A stretch of 64,000 nucleotides of DNA from Ramlibacter sp. (GTDB lineage: Bacteria; Pseudomonadota; Gammaproteobacteria; Burkholderiales; Burkholderiaceae_C), in contig JAHBZM010000001.1 of NCBI GenBank assembly GCA_019635435.1, positions 744,001 to 808,000 on the forward strand, given 5' to 3'. Below, piece by piece: positions 18,737 through 26,259 of this stretch. A model generated the notes under the pieces. It searched no databases, had not been told where the DNA came from, and was given only the letters and a program-made list of their open reading frames with translations. Each line of letters begins with the position of its first letter. Positions within the stretch are counted from its first letter, which is position 1. Position numbers and translations under genes: made by a program.

Positions 18737-18840
18737 GGATCAGGCGGGCAGGGCGCTCTGCGCAGCGAGGTTAAGGGGGAGGGCCGGCGTAGCCGGCCCG
18801 GAGGACACGAGCGCAGCAGAGTGCCCTGCCCGCCTGATCC
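18737..18840 (-). repeat. Structured repeat, copy B (inverted relative to A)
   Basis: The outer arms of 25 bases at 18737-18761 and 18816-18840 pair with one mismatch. Their sequence is unrelated to the arms of copy A. Read on the minus strand the interior is CGCTCGTGTCCTCCG, an inner hairpin with stem GGCCGGC/GCCGGCC, then CTCCCCCTTAACCTCGCTGC. The blocks between the stems are therefore conserved while the stems vary and still pair. The 63 bases between copies A and B show no feature. Confidence 0.75.
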
Positions 18841-18894
18841 CGAGTCAGCGCAGGCATGTGCCGTCTTTTAAAAGCCCGGCGATAATCCCCACCC

Positions 18895-19251
18895 ATGCAT
18901 CGCCTGCGCACCGCCCGCCACCTTGCCCGCCTCGTGCTGGTGTGGTTTGCGCTGTCCATCGGCGTGGCCATTGCGTCGCCCATGGTGCATCCGCAGGAGA
19001 TGGAGCTCATCTGCACCGGCACCGGCGCCATGAAGGTGCTGGTCAAGACCGCTGATGGCGTCAAGGAAGTCTCCTCGCATACGCTCGACTGCCCGCTGTG
19101 CGCGAGCGTGGGGACGCTGTCGACCTTTCCGCGCATTGCCTTTGAACCGGTCCAACCGCTGGCCCATGTGCTGCAGCCGGTGGCGGCCGCCCACATTGCG
19201 TGGCTCACGGCCGCGCCCCTGCCCGCGCGCGGGCCTCCGCTCTTCTCCTGA
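18895..19251 (+). CDS. DUF2946 family protein
   Basis: The protein has 118 residues. The N-terminal hydrophobic segment (LARLVLVWFALSIGVAIAS) is a signal or anchor, followed by the cysteine-bearing stretch TLDCPLCASVGTLSTF typical of DUF2946. Such genes often lie beside copper-related TonB receptors and PCuAC proteins, as here, so a role in copper handling is inferred from context; the biochemical function is unknown. There is no strong ribosome site directly before the ATG. The TonB receptor gene follows after about 80 bases that contain a dispersed repeat copy. Confidence 0.75.
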   Translation: MHRLRTARHLARLVLVWFALSIGVAIASPMVHPQEMELICTGTGAMKVLVKTADGVKEVSSHTLDCPLCASVGTLSTFPRIAFEPVQPLAHVLQPVAAAHIAWLTAAPLPARGPPLFS

Positions 19252-19254
19252 TCC

Positions 19255-19302
19255 GCTAGCGTTTTCATAGCGCCTGAAGTCCGCCAGCCGTGGACTCCAG
19301 GC
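19255..19302 (+). repeat. Dispersed 48-nt repeat, copy 2 (intergenic)
   Basis: Palindrome GCTAGCGTTTTCATAGC, a 20-base spacer starting GCCTGAAGTCCGCC, then GGACTCCAGGC. It starts three bases after the DUF2946 stop and lies upstream of the TonB receptor gene, so it would be in their shared transcript. Confidence 0.7.
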
Positions 19303-19330
19303 CGATCTGGCTTGTATTCAGGAGATTTTC

Positions 19331-21616
19331 ATGCGGCAAACCCGCCTGGCCCTGGGCTTGACCCTGGCCTTTCCCCTGGCATGGACGGCGCACGCGCAGA
19401 CCGCCGATGCCCCCAGCCGCAACCTCGGCGTGGTCACCATCACGGGCGGCCAGCCCACCTCGCTGCCCACGCAGATTCCCACCACCATCGAGGGCGTGAC
19501 GCGCGAGCAGATCGAGCATTCCATCAACGCCACCGACAGCGAGGACGCGCTCAAATACCTGCCCAGCCTGCTGGTGCGCAAGCGCTACATCGGCGACTAC
19601 AACCACGCCGTGCTGTCCACCCGCGCCTCGGGCACCGGCAACCCGGCGCGCTCCATGGTGTTTGCCGATGGCATCCTGCTGAGCAACTACCTGGGCAACG
19701 GCCCCACCAATGCGCCGCGCTGGATGCTGGTCACGCCCGAGGAAATCGAGCGCGTCGATGTGCTGTATGGCCCGTTCTCGGCCGCCTACGCCGGCAACTC
19801 GGTGGGCGCGGTGGTGGACTATGTGACGCGCATGCCCACCCGGTTCGAGGCCCATGGCAAGGTGGGCATCGCCCACCAGCCGTTTGACCTGTACAACACC
19901 CACGCGAGCTATACCGGCCAGCAGGCCAGCGCCTCGGTGGGCAACAGGAGCGGCGACTGGTCGTGGTTCCTCAACGTCAACCGCAACGACAGCGAGGGCC
20001 AGCCGCTGACCTTTCCCACGGCGCTGGTTTCGGCTGGCGTGCCTGGCACGGCGGGCACCCCCGTGACCGGCGCGATGCTCGCGCCCAACCGCAGCAACCA
20101 GGACTGGTTGCTGCTGGGCACGGCCACGCAGTACCGCACCACGCAGGACCACATCAAGGCCAGGCTGGCCTACGACCTCACGCCCACGCTGCGCGCCAGC
20201 TACACCCTGGGCTGGTGGCACAACACCTCGCAGGGCCGGCCCGCCAGCTACCTGCGTGACGCGGCGGGCAACCCGGTCTACAGCGGCACCGTCAACATCG
20301 ATGGCCGCAGCTACACGCTGGGCGCCACCAGCTTCAACCTGTCCAACGAAGACCTCACGCACCTGATGCACGGCTTCTCGGTCAAGAGCCACACGCAGGG
20401 CGAGTGGGACTGGGAGGTGGCCGCCAGCCTCTACGACTACCGGCAGGACACGCTGCGCGCCGCCAGCACGGCCCTGCCGGGCGCGCTCAACGGCGGCGCG
20501 GGCCGCATCGTGGACATGAAGGGCACGGGCTGGAACACGCTGGCCTTCAAGGGCACCTGGCGCCCGCAGGGCCTGCGTGGCGCGCACATCGTCGATGTCG
20601 GCCTGCAACGCGACAGCTACCAGCTGCGCAGCACCGAGAACGCCACCGCCGACTGGCTCAACGGCAGCGCCGGCGCGCGCACCCAGGCCTTCCGTGGCGA
20701 CGCGCAGCTGCTGGGCCTGTGGGCGCAGGACAGCTGGAAGTTCGCGCCGCGCTGGAAGGCCGTGCTGGGCGCGCGGCTCGAGAACTGGCGCGCGCGCAAT
20801 GGCCAGACCGCCAACGCCACCACCACGGTCAACCATGTGAACCGCAACGAGAGCTTTGTCTCGCCCAAGGCCGCCATTGCCTTCCAGGCCACCGACCAGT
20901 GGGTGCTCAAGGCCTCGACTGGCCGCGCGGTGCGCATGCCCACGGTCAGCGAGCTGTACCAGGGCGGCATCAACGGCAGCGGCACGCTGGTCAACAACGA
21001 CCCCGGCCTGCGGCCCGAAAAATCCTGGACCACCGAGCTCACGGCCGAGCGCGACATGGGCCACGGCCTGCTGCGCCTCACCGCGTTCTTCGAGAACACC
21101 CGTGACGCGCTGTACTCGCAGACCAATGTCACGGTCACGCCCAACGTCACCAATGTGCAGAACGTGGACCGCATCCGCACCCGCGGGCTGGAGCTGGCCT
21201 GGCAGGCCGCCGACGCGGGCCTGCGCGGGCTGGAGCTGGGCAGCAGCCTGACCTGGACCGACTCGAAGATCACGAAGAACGACAAGTTCCCGGCCAGCGT
21301 GGGCATGTGGCAGCCGCGCATCCCGCGGTGGCGCGCCACCGCCGTGGCCACGTACCGGCCGGACGCCCGGTGGTCGTACACGCTGGCCGCGCGCTACAGC
21401 GGCCGCCAGTTCAGCACGCTGGACAACAGCGACCCCAATGGCTTTGCCTACCAGGGCGCCAGCCAATACTTCACCACCGACCTGCGCATGCGCTATCAGA
21501 TCAGCAGGCAGCTCAGCGCGGCCGTGGGCATTGACAACCTGAATAACTACAAATTCTGGAACTTCCACCCCTACCCGCAGCGCACCTACCTGGCCGAGCT
21601 GAAGGTGGACCTTTGA
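19331..21616 (+). CDS. TonB-dependent outer-membrane receptor, probably copper-related
   Basis: The protein has 761 residues with a signal peptide ending AHAQ. An N-terminal plug domain (about 50-170) contains EDALKYLPSLLVRKRYIGD and IERVDVLYGPFSAAYAGNS. The rest is a beta-barrel with a terminal strand ending in YLAELKVDL. It would import a ligand across the outer membrane with TonB energy. The neighbours DUF2946, YcnI and PCuAC suggest copper or a copper complex (OprC/NosA-like role); this is inferred from context, not from the sequence. AGGAGATTTTC lies just upstream of the ATG. The downstream YcnI gene starts 17 bases after the stop. Confidence 0.88.
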   Translation: MRQTRLALGLTLAFPLAWTAHAQTADAPSRNLGVVTITGGQPTSLPTQIPTTIEGVTREQIEHSINATDSEDALKYLPSLLVRKRYIGDYNHAVLSTRASGTGNPARSMVFADGILLSNYLGNGPTNAPRWMLVTPEEIERVDVLYGPFSAAYAGNSVGAVVDYVTRMPTRFEAHGKVGIAHQPFDLYNTHASYTGQQASASVGNRSGDWSWFLNVNRNDSEGQPLTFPTALVSAGVPGTAGTPVTGAMLAPNRSNQDWLLLGTATQYRTTQDHIKARLAYDLTPTLRASYTLGWWHNTSQGRPASYLRDAAGNPVYSGTVNIDGRSYTLGATSFNLSNEDLTHLMHGFSVKSHTQGEWDWEVAASLYDYRQDTLRAASTALPGALNGGAGRIVDMKGTGWNTLAFKGTWRPQGLRGAHIVDVGLQRDSYQLRSTENATADWLNGSAGARTQAFRGDAQLLGLWAQDSWKFAPRWKAVLGARLENWRARNGQTANATTTVNHVNRNESFVSPKAAIAFQATDQWVLKASTGRAVRMPTVSELYQGGINGSGTLVNNDPGLRPEKSWTTELTAERDMGHGLLRLTAFFENTRDALYSQTNVTVTPNVTNVQNVDRIRTRGLELAWQAADAGLRGLELGSSLTWTDSKITKNDKFPASVGMWQPRIPRWRATAVATYRPDARWSYTLAARYSGRQFSTLDNSDPNGFAYQGASQYFTTDLRMRYQISRQLSAAVGIDNLNNYKFWNFHPYPQRTYLAELKVDL

Positions 21617-21633
21617 TTCAAGGAAAGACGACC

Positions 21634-22194
21634 ATGACTCCATCCGCTATCAAAACCGTAGCTAAACATGCCCTGTGGGCCTGGACTACAGCCATTTTTG
21701 GCATCGCAAACGCCCATGTGGTGCTCGAATACCAGGTCGCGCCCGCGGCCAGCAGCTACAAGGCCACGTTCAAGGTCGGCCATGGCTGCGGCGCCTCGCC
21801 CACGCGGCAGGTCGTGGTGGACATCCCCGCCGGCATGCGCGGCGCGCGGCCCATGCCCAAGCCCGGCTGGACGCTGGCCATCGAGCGCGGCGCACTGGCC
21901 CAGCCCCATGTGAGCCACGGCCGCACCATCACCGAAGACGTGCAGCGCATCAGCTGGACCGCCCAAACGCCGGCCGACATGCTGGACAGCGCCCACTACG
22001 ACGAGTTCGTGCTGGTGGCGCAGACGCCTGCCCAGGCCGGCCCGGTCTACTGGCCGGTGCGCCAGCTCTGCGCCGAAGGCCGCATCGACTGGACCGAGGT
22101 GCCGCAGCCGGGCCAGGCGCTGTCGGACCTGAAGACCCCTGCCGCCCAGCTGGACATCCTGCCCGCCGCTGGCGCCGCCGCCCATCAACACTGA
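21634..22194 (+). CDS. YcnI-like (DUF1775) copper-binding protein
   Basis: The protein has 186 residues. After the signal peptide the mature protein starts HVVLEYQVAPAASSYKATF; an N-terminal histidine after cleavage is the copper ligand in this family. The family signature FKVGHGCGASPTRQVVVDIP follows. The C-terminus is AAAHQH. It acts in the periplasm or cell envelope in copper trafficking. The ATG at 21634 is preferred because AAGGAAAG lies upstream and a full signal peptide follows. The signal peptide coding region contains a 48-nt dispersed repeat copy. Confidence 0.88.
   Translation: MTPSAIKTVAKHALWAWTTAIFGIANAHVVLEYQVAPAASSYKATFKVGHGCGASPTRQVVVDIPAGMRGARPMPKPGWTLAIERGALAQPHVSHGRTITEDVQRISWTAQTPADMLDSAHYDEFVLVAQTPAQAGPVYWPVRQLCAEGRIDWTEVPQPGQALSDLKTPAAQLDILPAAGAAAHQH
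21646..21693 (+). repeat. Dispersed 48-nt repeat, copy 3 (inside YcnI signal peptide)
   Basis: Palindrome GCTATCAAAACCGTAGC, a 20-base spacer containing ATGCCC, then GGACTACAGCC. It is read in sense orientation as part of the signal peptide (AIKTVAKHALWAWTTA), a region tolerant of sequence change. Confidence 0.75.
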
Positions 22195-22221
22195 TCATGC
22201 AACCCTGAAAGGACTCTCACC

Positions 22222-22728
22222 ATGAATGCACTCAACCCCCTGCGCCGCCTTGCGGCCGCCACCCTTTGCACGGCGCTGCTGGCCGCCCCCGCGCTGGCCC
22301 AGACCGCGGCCCCGGCCATCAAGGTCGAGGGCGCCTGGGCCCGCGCCAGCGTGCAGGGCCAGCGCGGCAGCGGCGCCTTCATGACCCTGACCGCGCAAGA
22401 GGCCACCCGGCTGGTCGGCGTGAGCACCCCGGTGGCCGGCGTGGCCGAGGTCCACGAGATGAAGATGGAGGGCGACGTGATGAAGATGCGCGCCCTGCCG
22501 GGCCTGGACCTGCCCGCCGGCAAGCCGGTGGCCCTCACGCCCGGCGGCTACCACGTGATGCTGATGGACCTGAAGGCGCCGCTGGCCAAGGGCAGCAGCG
22601 TGCCGCTGACCCTGACCTTCAAGAACGCCAGGGGCGTGGAAAGCCGGCTGGAACTGCAGCTGCCCGTGGGCGTGAGCGCGCCCGGCCCGCAGGGCGCCGC
22701 CGCGATGATGGACGCGCACAAGCACTGA
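22222..22728 (+). CDS. PCuAC-type periplasmic copper chaperone
   Basis: The protein has 168 residues with a signal peptide ending ALAQ. The complete copper motif H-X10-M-X21-H-X-M is present: H78, M89, H111, M113. Extra methionines at 80, 82, 87 and 115 and a C-terminal DAHKH could add copper sites. The family delivers Cu(I) to cytochrome oxidase or other cuproenzymes in the periplasm. It is the last gene of the DUF2946-TonB-YcnI-PCuAC set. A ribosome site AAAGGA precedes the ATG. Confidence 0.92.
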   Translation: MNALNPLRRLAAATLCTALLAAPALAQTAAPAIKVEGAWARASVQGQRGSGAFMTLTAQEATRLVGVSTPVAGVAEVHEMKMEGDVMKMRALPGLDLPAGKPVALTPGGYHVMLMDLKAPLAKGSSVPLTLTFKNARGVESRLELQLPVGVSAPGPQGAAAMMDAHKH

Positions 22729-22823
22729 GCGCCCATCCGCCCCGGGCCGGCCCGCCGTCCGGTGGGCCAGGCCCGACCAACGGGCGTAAACCCTTTGGCC
22801 GCGCGGGTCCCGATGGGGTAAGC

Positions 22824-22838
22824 TGCTGAATTGCAGCA
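22824..22838. promoter_or_regulatory. Palindrome upstream of phaM
   Basis: TGCTGAATTGCAGCA is a 15-base inverted repeat 20 bases before the phaM start. TGC-rich palindromes of this kind occur upstream of PHA-granule genes, where PhaR-type regulators bind. The match to a known PhaR site is only approximate, so this is a tentative operator. Confidence 0.3.
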
Positions 22839-22857
22839 TTCACACTTGGGAGTGTCC

Positions 22858-23580
22858 ATGAGCGACAACACCAACTTCGGCTTTGGCAAATTCGTCCCCG
22901 GCTTCGACTTTCTGCAGAACCTCGCCAAGGGGGCTTCGCAGAACATCCCCCAGATGCCCAACCTTGCCAACTGGGTGGCCCCCACGCTCAACGTGGAAGA
23001 ACTGGACAAGCGCATCGAGGAACTCAAGGCCGTGCACTTCTGGCTCGACCAGAACTCCAAGGCGCTGGGCGCCACCGTGCAGGCGCTTGAAGTGCAGAAG
23101 ATGACGCTGGCCACCCTCAAGGGCATGAACTTCAACATGGGCGACGTGGCCAACGCGCTCAAGCTCAAGGCTGCCGACAGCGTGGTCTCCGGCGTGCAGA
23201 AGGCCGCTGAAACCGCGGGCAGCGCCGCGGGCGCCGTGTCGGGCGCGGCGCAGGCCGCCGCGCGCACCCGCGCGGCGCGCAAGACGGGCGGCAAGGGCAA
23301 GGGCGCGTCCGCCGCCGCCGCCGGCGTGGTGGACCCGCTGCAGTGGTGGGGCTCCCTGACCCAGCAGTTCCAGCAGATCGCCACCAGCGCCATGAAGGAC
23401 GCGGCGCGCCAGACCGCCCGCGACACCACCCGCAACATGGCCACGGGGCTGGCCCGGGAGGCCTTCAAGACGGCCACCGGCGTGGCCAAGTCTGCTGGCA
23501 AAAGCGTAGCGGCTCGTGCCCGCCCGGCGGGGACTCCAGCCAAAAAGGCCACGAAAAAGACGACGCGCGGCAGTCGTTGA
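22858..23580 (+). CDS. phaM: PhaM-type PHA granule regulatory protein
   Basis: The protein has 240 residues. The N-terminal signature FGKFVPGFDFLQ and NLANWVAPTLNVEELDKRIE, followed by LKAVHFWLDQNSKALGATVQ, matches PhaM, which links PHA granules to the nucleoid and stimulates PHA synthase. The C-terminal third is Ala/Lys/Arg-rich (ending KKATKKTTRGSR), resembling histone H1-like DNA-binding tails. Part of that tail is encoded by a 48-nt dispersed repeat. It indicates polyhydroxyalkanoate storage in this organism. The FIST gene follows after 13 bases. Confidence 0.85.
   Translation: MSDNTNFGFGKFVPGFDFLQNLAKGASQNIPQMPNLANWVAPTLNVEELDKRIEELKAVHFWLDQNSKALGATVQALEVQKMTLATLKGMNFNMGDVANALKLKAADSVVSGVQKAAETAGSAAGAVSGAAQAAARTRAARKTGGKGKGASAAAAGVVDPLQWWGSLTQQFQQIATSAMKDAARQTARDTTRNMATGLAREAFKTATGVAKSAGKSVAARARPAGTPAKKATKKTTRGSR
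23494..23541 (+). repeat. Dispersed 48-nt repeat, copy 4 (inside phaM)
   Basis: Palindrome GCTGGCAAAAGCGTAGC, a 20-base spacer with GTGCCCGCCCGG, then GGACTCCAGCC. The spacer and right block share TGCCCGCCCGG and GGACT.CAGCC with the copy in the dadA leader at identical spacing. It encodes part of the basic C-terminal tail. Confidence 0.75.
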
Positions 23581-23593
23581 GGGCCAGGCCGCG

Positions 23594-24868
23594 ATGAAGC
23601 TGTTTCCCTGCGGGCACGCCACCCACCCCCAATGGCCCATGGCGGCCGGGCTGGTGCTGGCCCAGCTGAAGGCGCAGATGGCGCTGCGCGACTACGCGGG
23701 CGCGCCCACGCTGGGCCTGGTCTACATCACCGACCACTACGCGCCCATGGCGCAGGACATCCTCGAGCATCTGAGCGCCGAGCTGCCCGAGGTCACCGAC
23801 TGGTCGGGCACCGTGGGCGTGGGCATCGCGGCCAGCAATGTCGAATATTTTGACGAGCCCGCGCTCACCGTGATGCTGTGCGCGCTGCCGGCGGACCAGT
23901 ACCGCGTGTTCTCGGGCGTGGCGCCGCTGGGCGCCGGGCCCGGCATGGGCTTTGAGCCGCACACCGCGCTGATCCACGCCGACGGCAACACGCCGGAGGT
24001 GGCCGAGCTGGTGGCCGAGCTGGCCGCCCGCACCACCACGGGCTACCTGTTTGGCGGCCTGGCCTCCAGCCGCGGCGAAGCGGTGCAGTTCGCCGTGGGC
24101 GGCAACGGCAACATCAAGGGCCAGGGCGCGGCCAGCGGCGTGTTCCGCGGCGGCCTGAGCGGCGTGGCCTTTGGCGAGGGCGTGACCCTGGTCTCGCGCG
24201 TGACCCAGGGCTGCCTGCCGGTGGGCGCGGTGCGCGAGATCACCGCGGCCGAGCGCAACGTCATCCACGAGCTGGACGGCAAGCCCGCGCTGGATGCGCT
24301 GCTGGCCGACCTGAATATCTCGCTGGACGAACCCGAGGCCGCGCTGGCCGCCGTGCGTGCCACGCTGGTGGGCCTGACCCACGCGGGCGACCTGGCGGGC
24401 AGCGACATGGTTTCGCGCACCGGCAATTTCGGCACCGACACCCGGGTGCGCCACATCATCGGGCTGGACCCGGCGCGCCGCGGCGTGGCGGTGGCCGAGG
24501 TGGTCGAGCCCGGCATGCGCATGGCGTTCTGCCAGCGCAATGTGCAGGCCGCGCGCGCCGACCTCACCCGCATCTGCGCCGAGATCCGCGAGGAGCTCGA
24601 GCCCGAGGAAATGAGCCTGCCCGTGGCCGCCGCGCTGGCCGCGCCCGAGCCGCAGGCCCTGCCGCACCCGGCGCGGCGCATTGCCGGCGCCATCTACGTG
24701 AGCTGCGCCGGGCGCGGCGGGCCGCATTTTGGCGGGCCCAGCGCCGAGCTGCAGATCGTGCGGCGCGCGCTGGGCGACGTGCCGCTGGTGGGCTTCTTCG
24801 CCGGCGGCGAGATCGCTCGCCACCATGTGTATGGCTACACCGGTGTGCTCACCGTGTTCGCCGCCTGA
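23594..24868 (+). CDS. FIST domain sensory protein
   Basis: The protein has 424 residues. An N-terminal FIST domain (about 30-230) and a C-terminal FIST-C domain (about 235-400) are recognised from LTVMLCALPADQYRVFSG, GYLFGGLASSRGEAVQF and the ending VGFFAGGEIARHHVYGYTG. FIST domains are predicted small-ligand (possibly amino-acid) sensors, usually coupled to signalling outputs; here no output domain is fused. It lies between phaM and a VirK-like gene, with short gaps of 13 bases on both sides, suggesting an operon. Its function is unknown. Confidence 0.85.
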   Translation: MKLFPCGHATHPQWPMAAGLVLAQLKAQMALRDYAGAPTLGLVYITDHYAPMAQDILEHLSAELPEVTDWSGTVGVGIAASNVEYFDEPALTVMLCALPADQYRVFSGVAPLGAGPGMGFEPHTALIHADGNTPEVAELVAELAARTTTGYLFGGLASSRGEAVQFAVGGNGNIKGQGAASGVFRGGLSGVAFGEGVTLVSRVTQGCLPVGAVREITAAERNVIHELDGKPALDALLADLNISLDEPEAALAAVRATLVGLTHAGDLAGSDMVSRTGNFGTDTRVRHIIGLDPARRGVAVAEVVEPGMRMAFCQRNVQAARADLTRICAEIREELEPEEMSLPVAAALAAPEPQALPHPARRIAGAIYVSCAGRGGPHFGGPSAELQIVRRALGDVPLVGFFAGGEIARHHVYGYTGVLTVFAA

Positions 24869-24881
24869 GGGCCGGATCGTC

Positions 24882-25991
24882 ATGGCGTCCATCTCCCCCA
24901 ACCAGGTTCCCGGCGTGTGGCGCGGGCTGGTCTGGGCGCTGTCCGCCCGGCCCGCTGGCGGCACCTCACGGCGAAGGCTGTTCATGCGCATGGCCTGGGC
25001 CTGGTTGCGCTATCACCGGGTCCTCAAGCGCTGGATGGCGGTGGCTTACGAGCAGCACTCGCGCGGGCTCGCGGACGACCTGCCGGCGCTGTTTCTGCGT
25101 GCGGTGCGGCCCTATGTGCACCGGGGCCTGACAGTGCAGGACCGCGCCGTGCAGCTCATCGACCATGTGGACTGGCAGGAGACGGCCTTGCAGCCTGTGG
25201 CGCTGCGCCAGCTCGTGTCGGGCAAGCCGGTCGTTCTGGTCAACCTGACTCCGCCGCGCGGCTATTCGTGCATGCGCATCCAGATGCGACGTGCCGCCAG
25301 CCACAGCCCTGAAGGCGAGTTGTTGCTCAGCCTGTCGCTGCAGCGCGACGAAAGGGTGCAGGTGATGCAGCCGCTGGATGTGTCCACCGTGGCCTTCAGC
25401 GTGTTCCGGGTGGACGGCCGGTCCTGCCTGGCGATCGGCGGCGTGCGGGGCCAGCGCCATCCGGTGATCCGGATGAGCCAGGTCGAACTCTCGCAATTGC
25501 TGCATGGCTGGACCGCGCCCGTGCTGATGTTGCGTGTGATGCAGGAACTGGCCACGTTCTGGGAACTGCACCTGATCGGCCTGGACCCGGTGTGGCACCC
25601 GGCGCAGAGCTGGGACTACATGTTGAGCAAACGTCACCGCGAGATTGCGCGGCGCGTGGCCGAGAGCTACACCGTGCTGTGGGATCACTTTGACGCACAG
25701 TTCGGGCCGATGGGATGGATGGTGCTGCCTCAGCACTCCGACGACCGGCTGGCCGCCACGGCGCGTTCACCGGAAAAACGGGAACGCCAGATCAAGCGCG
25801 CCGACTACTGGTTGCGCACCAGTACCCAGTTGCGCGCCGAGTTTCGCAATGTGCTGCAGGTGCCTGACCCCCACGCCCGCAGGAACGAGGGCAACACCCT
25901 TCAGGGCGGCCGCTTTACCGGCTACGACACGCGCCAGCAGGGTGACGAGAATTCCAGCGTGCTCGATTCCGCGCCGGTCGGCCTTTTCTAG
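24882..25991 (+). CDS. VirK/YbjX-like (DUF535) protein
   Basis: The protein has 369 residues, cytoplasmic, and basic in the first third (RRLFMRMAWAWLRYHRVLKRW). The middle contains CLAIGGVRGQRHPVIRMS and later WELHLIGLDPVWHPAQSWDY, in the order expected for DUF535 (VirK/YbjX) proteins; the match is from memory and not strong. The family has been tied to envelope stress and virulence in enterobacteria, but its activity is unknown. The stop TAG is part of the CTAG that flanks the MITE-like element, so the C-terminus was probably not changed by that insertion. The start at 24882 removes an out-of-family N-terminal extension overlapping the FIST gene. Confidence 0.65.
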   Translation: MASISPNQVPGVWRGLVWALSARPAGGTSRRRLFMRMAWAWLRYHRVLKRWMAVAYEQHSRGLADDLPALFLRAVRPYVHRGLTVQDRAVQLIDHVDWQETALQPVALRQLVSGKPVVLVNLTPPRGYSCMRIQMRRAASHSPEGELLLSLSLQRDERVQVMQPLDVSTVAFSVFRVDGRSCLAIGGVRGQRHPVIRMSQVELSQLLHGWTAPVLMLRVMQELATFWELHLIGLDPVWHPAQSWDYMLSKRHREIARRVAESYTVLWDHFDAQFGPMGWMVLPQHSDDRLAATARSPEKRERQIKRADYWLRTSTQLRAEFRNVLQVPDPHARRNEGNTLQGGRFTGYDTRQQGDENSSVLDSAPVGLF

Positions 25992-26259
25992 GGCCTGTTA
26001 ACGCTATTTCTGCAAGTGCGAAGGTGGTTAAAACAGCGCCAATCCAGGCGCGCGACGACGGCAAGGCTGATGCCTTGCCCAGGAGTGCAACGACGAGTGG
26101 CGCTTTTTTAACCACCTTCCCTCCGGGTTGCGGATCAAAAAGGCCATGCGCCGCGTTGCGAAGCCTTGCCGGACATGGAGTCCGGCTGCATTTCGCGCCT
26201 TGCGCATGACCTTTTTGACTCGCAACGCATCTTGTAGAAATAGCGTTAACAGGCCCTAG
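25988..26259. mobile_element. MITE-like element, 264 bp plus CTAG duplications
   Basis: The element spans 25992-26255. Its terminal inverted repeats begin GGCCTGTTAACGCTATTTCT and match over 25 bases with one mismatch. It is flanked by CTAG at 25988-25991 and 26256-26259, consistent with a four-base target duplication as made by IS5-like transposases (YTAR targets). The interior is almost entirely paired: arms at 26021-26040 and 26099-26118 enclose a hairpin at 26060-26079, and arms at 26129-26151 and 26202-26224 enclose a hairpin at 26168-26186. There is no transposase gene, so it is non-autonomous. Confidence 0.8.

Noticed and set aside
18586..18840. Treating the structured repeat pair as a bidirectional intrinsic terminator
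   Set aside because: Stems are long and GC-rich but no T-run follows on either strand, and conserved unpaired blocks are not a terminator feature.
19265..21643. A 792-codon minus-strand frame over the TonB receptor gene
   Set aside because: Same shadow pattern; the plus-strand frame has a signal peptide, plug and barrel.
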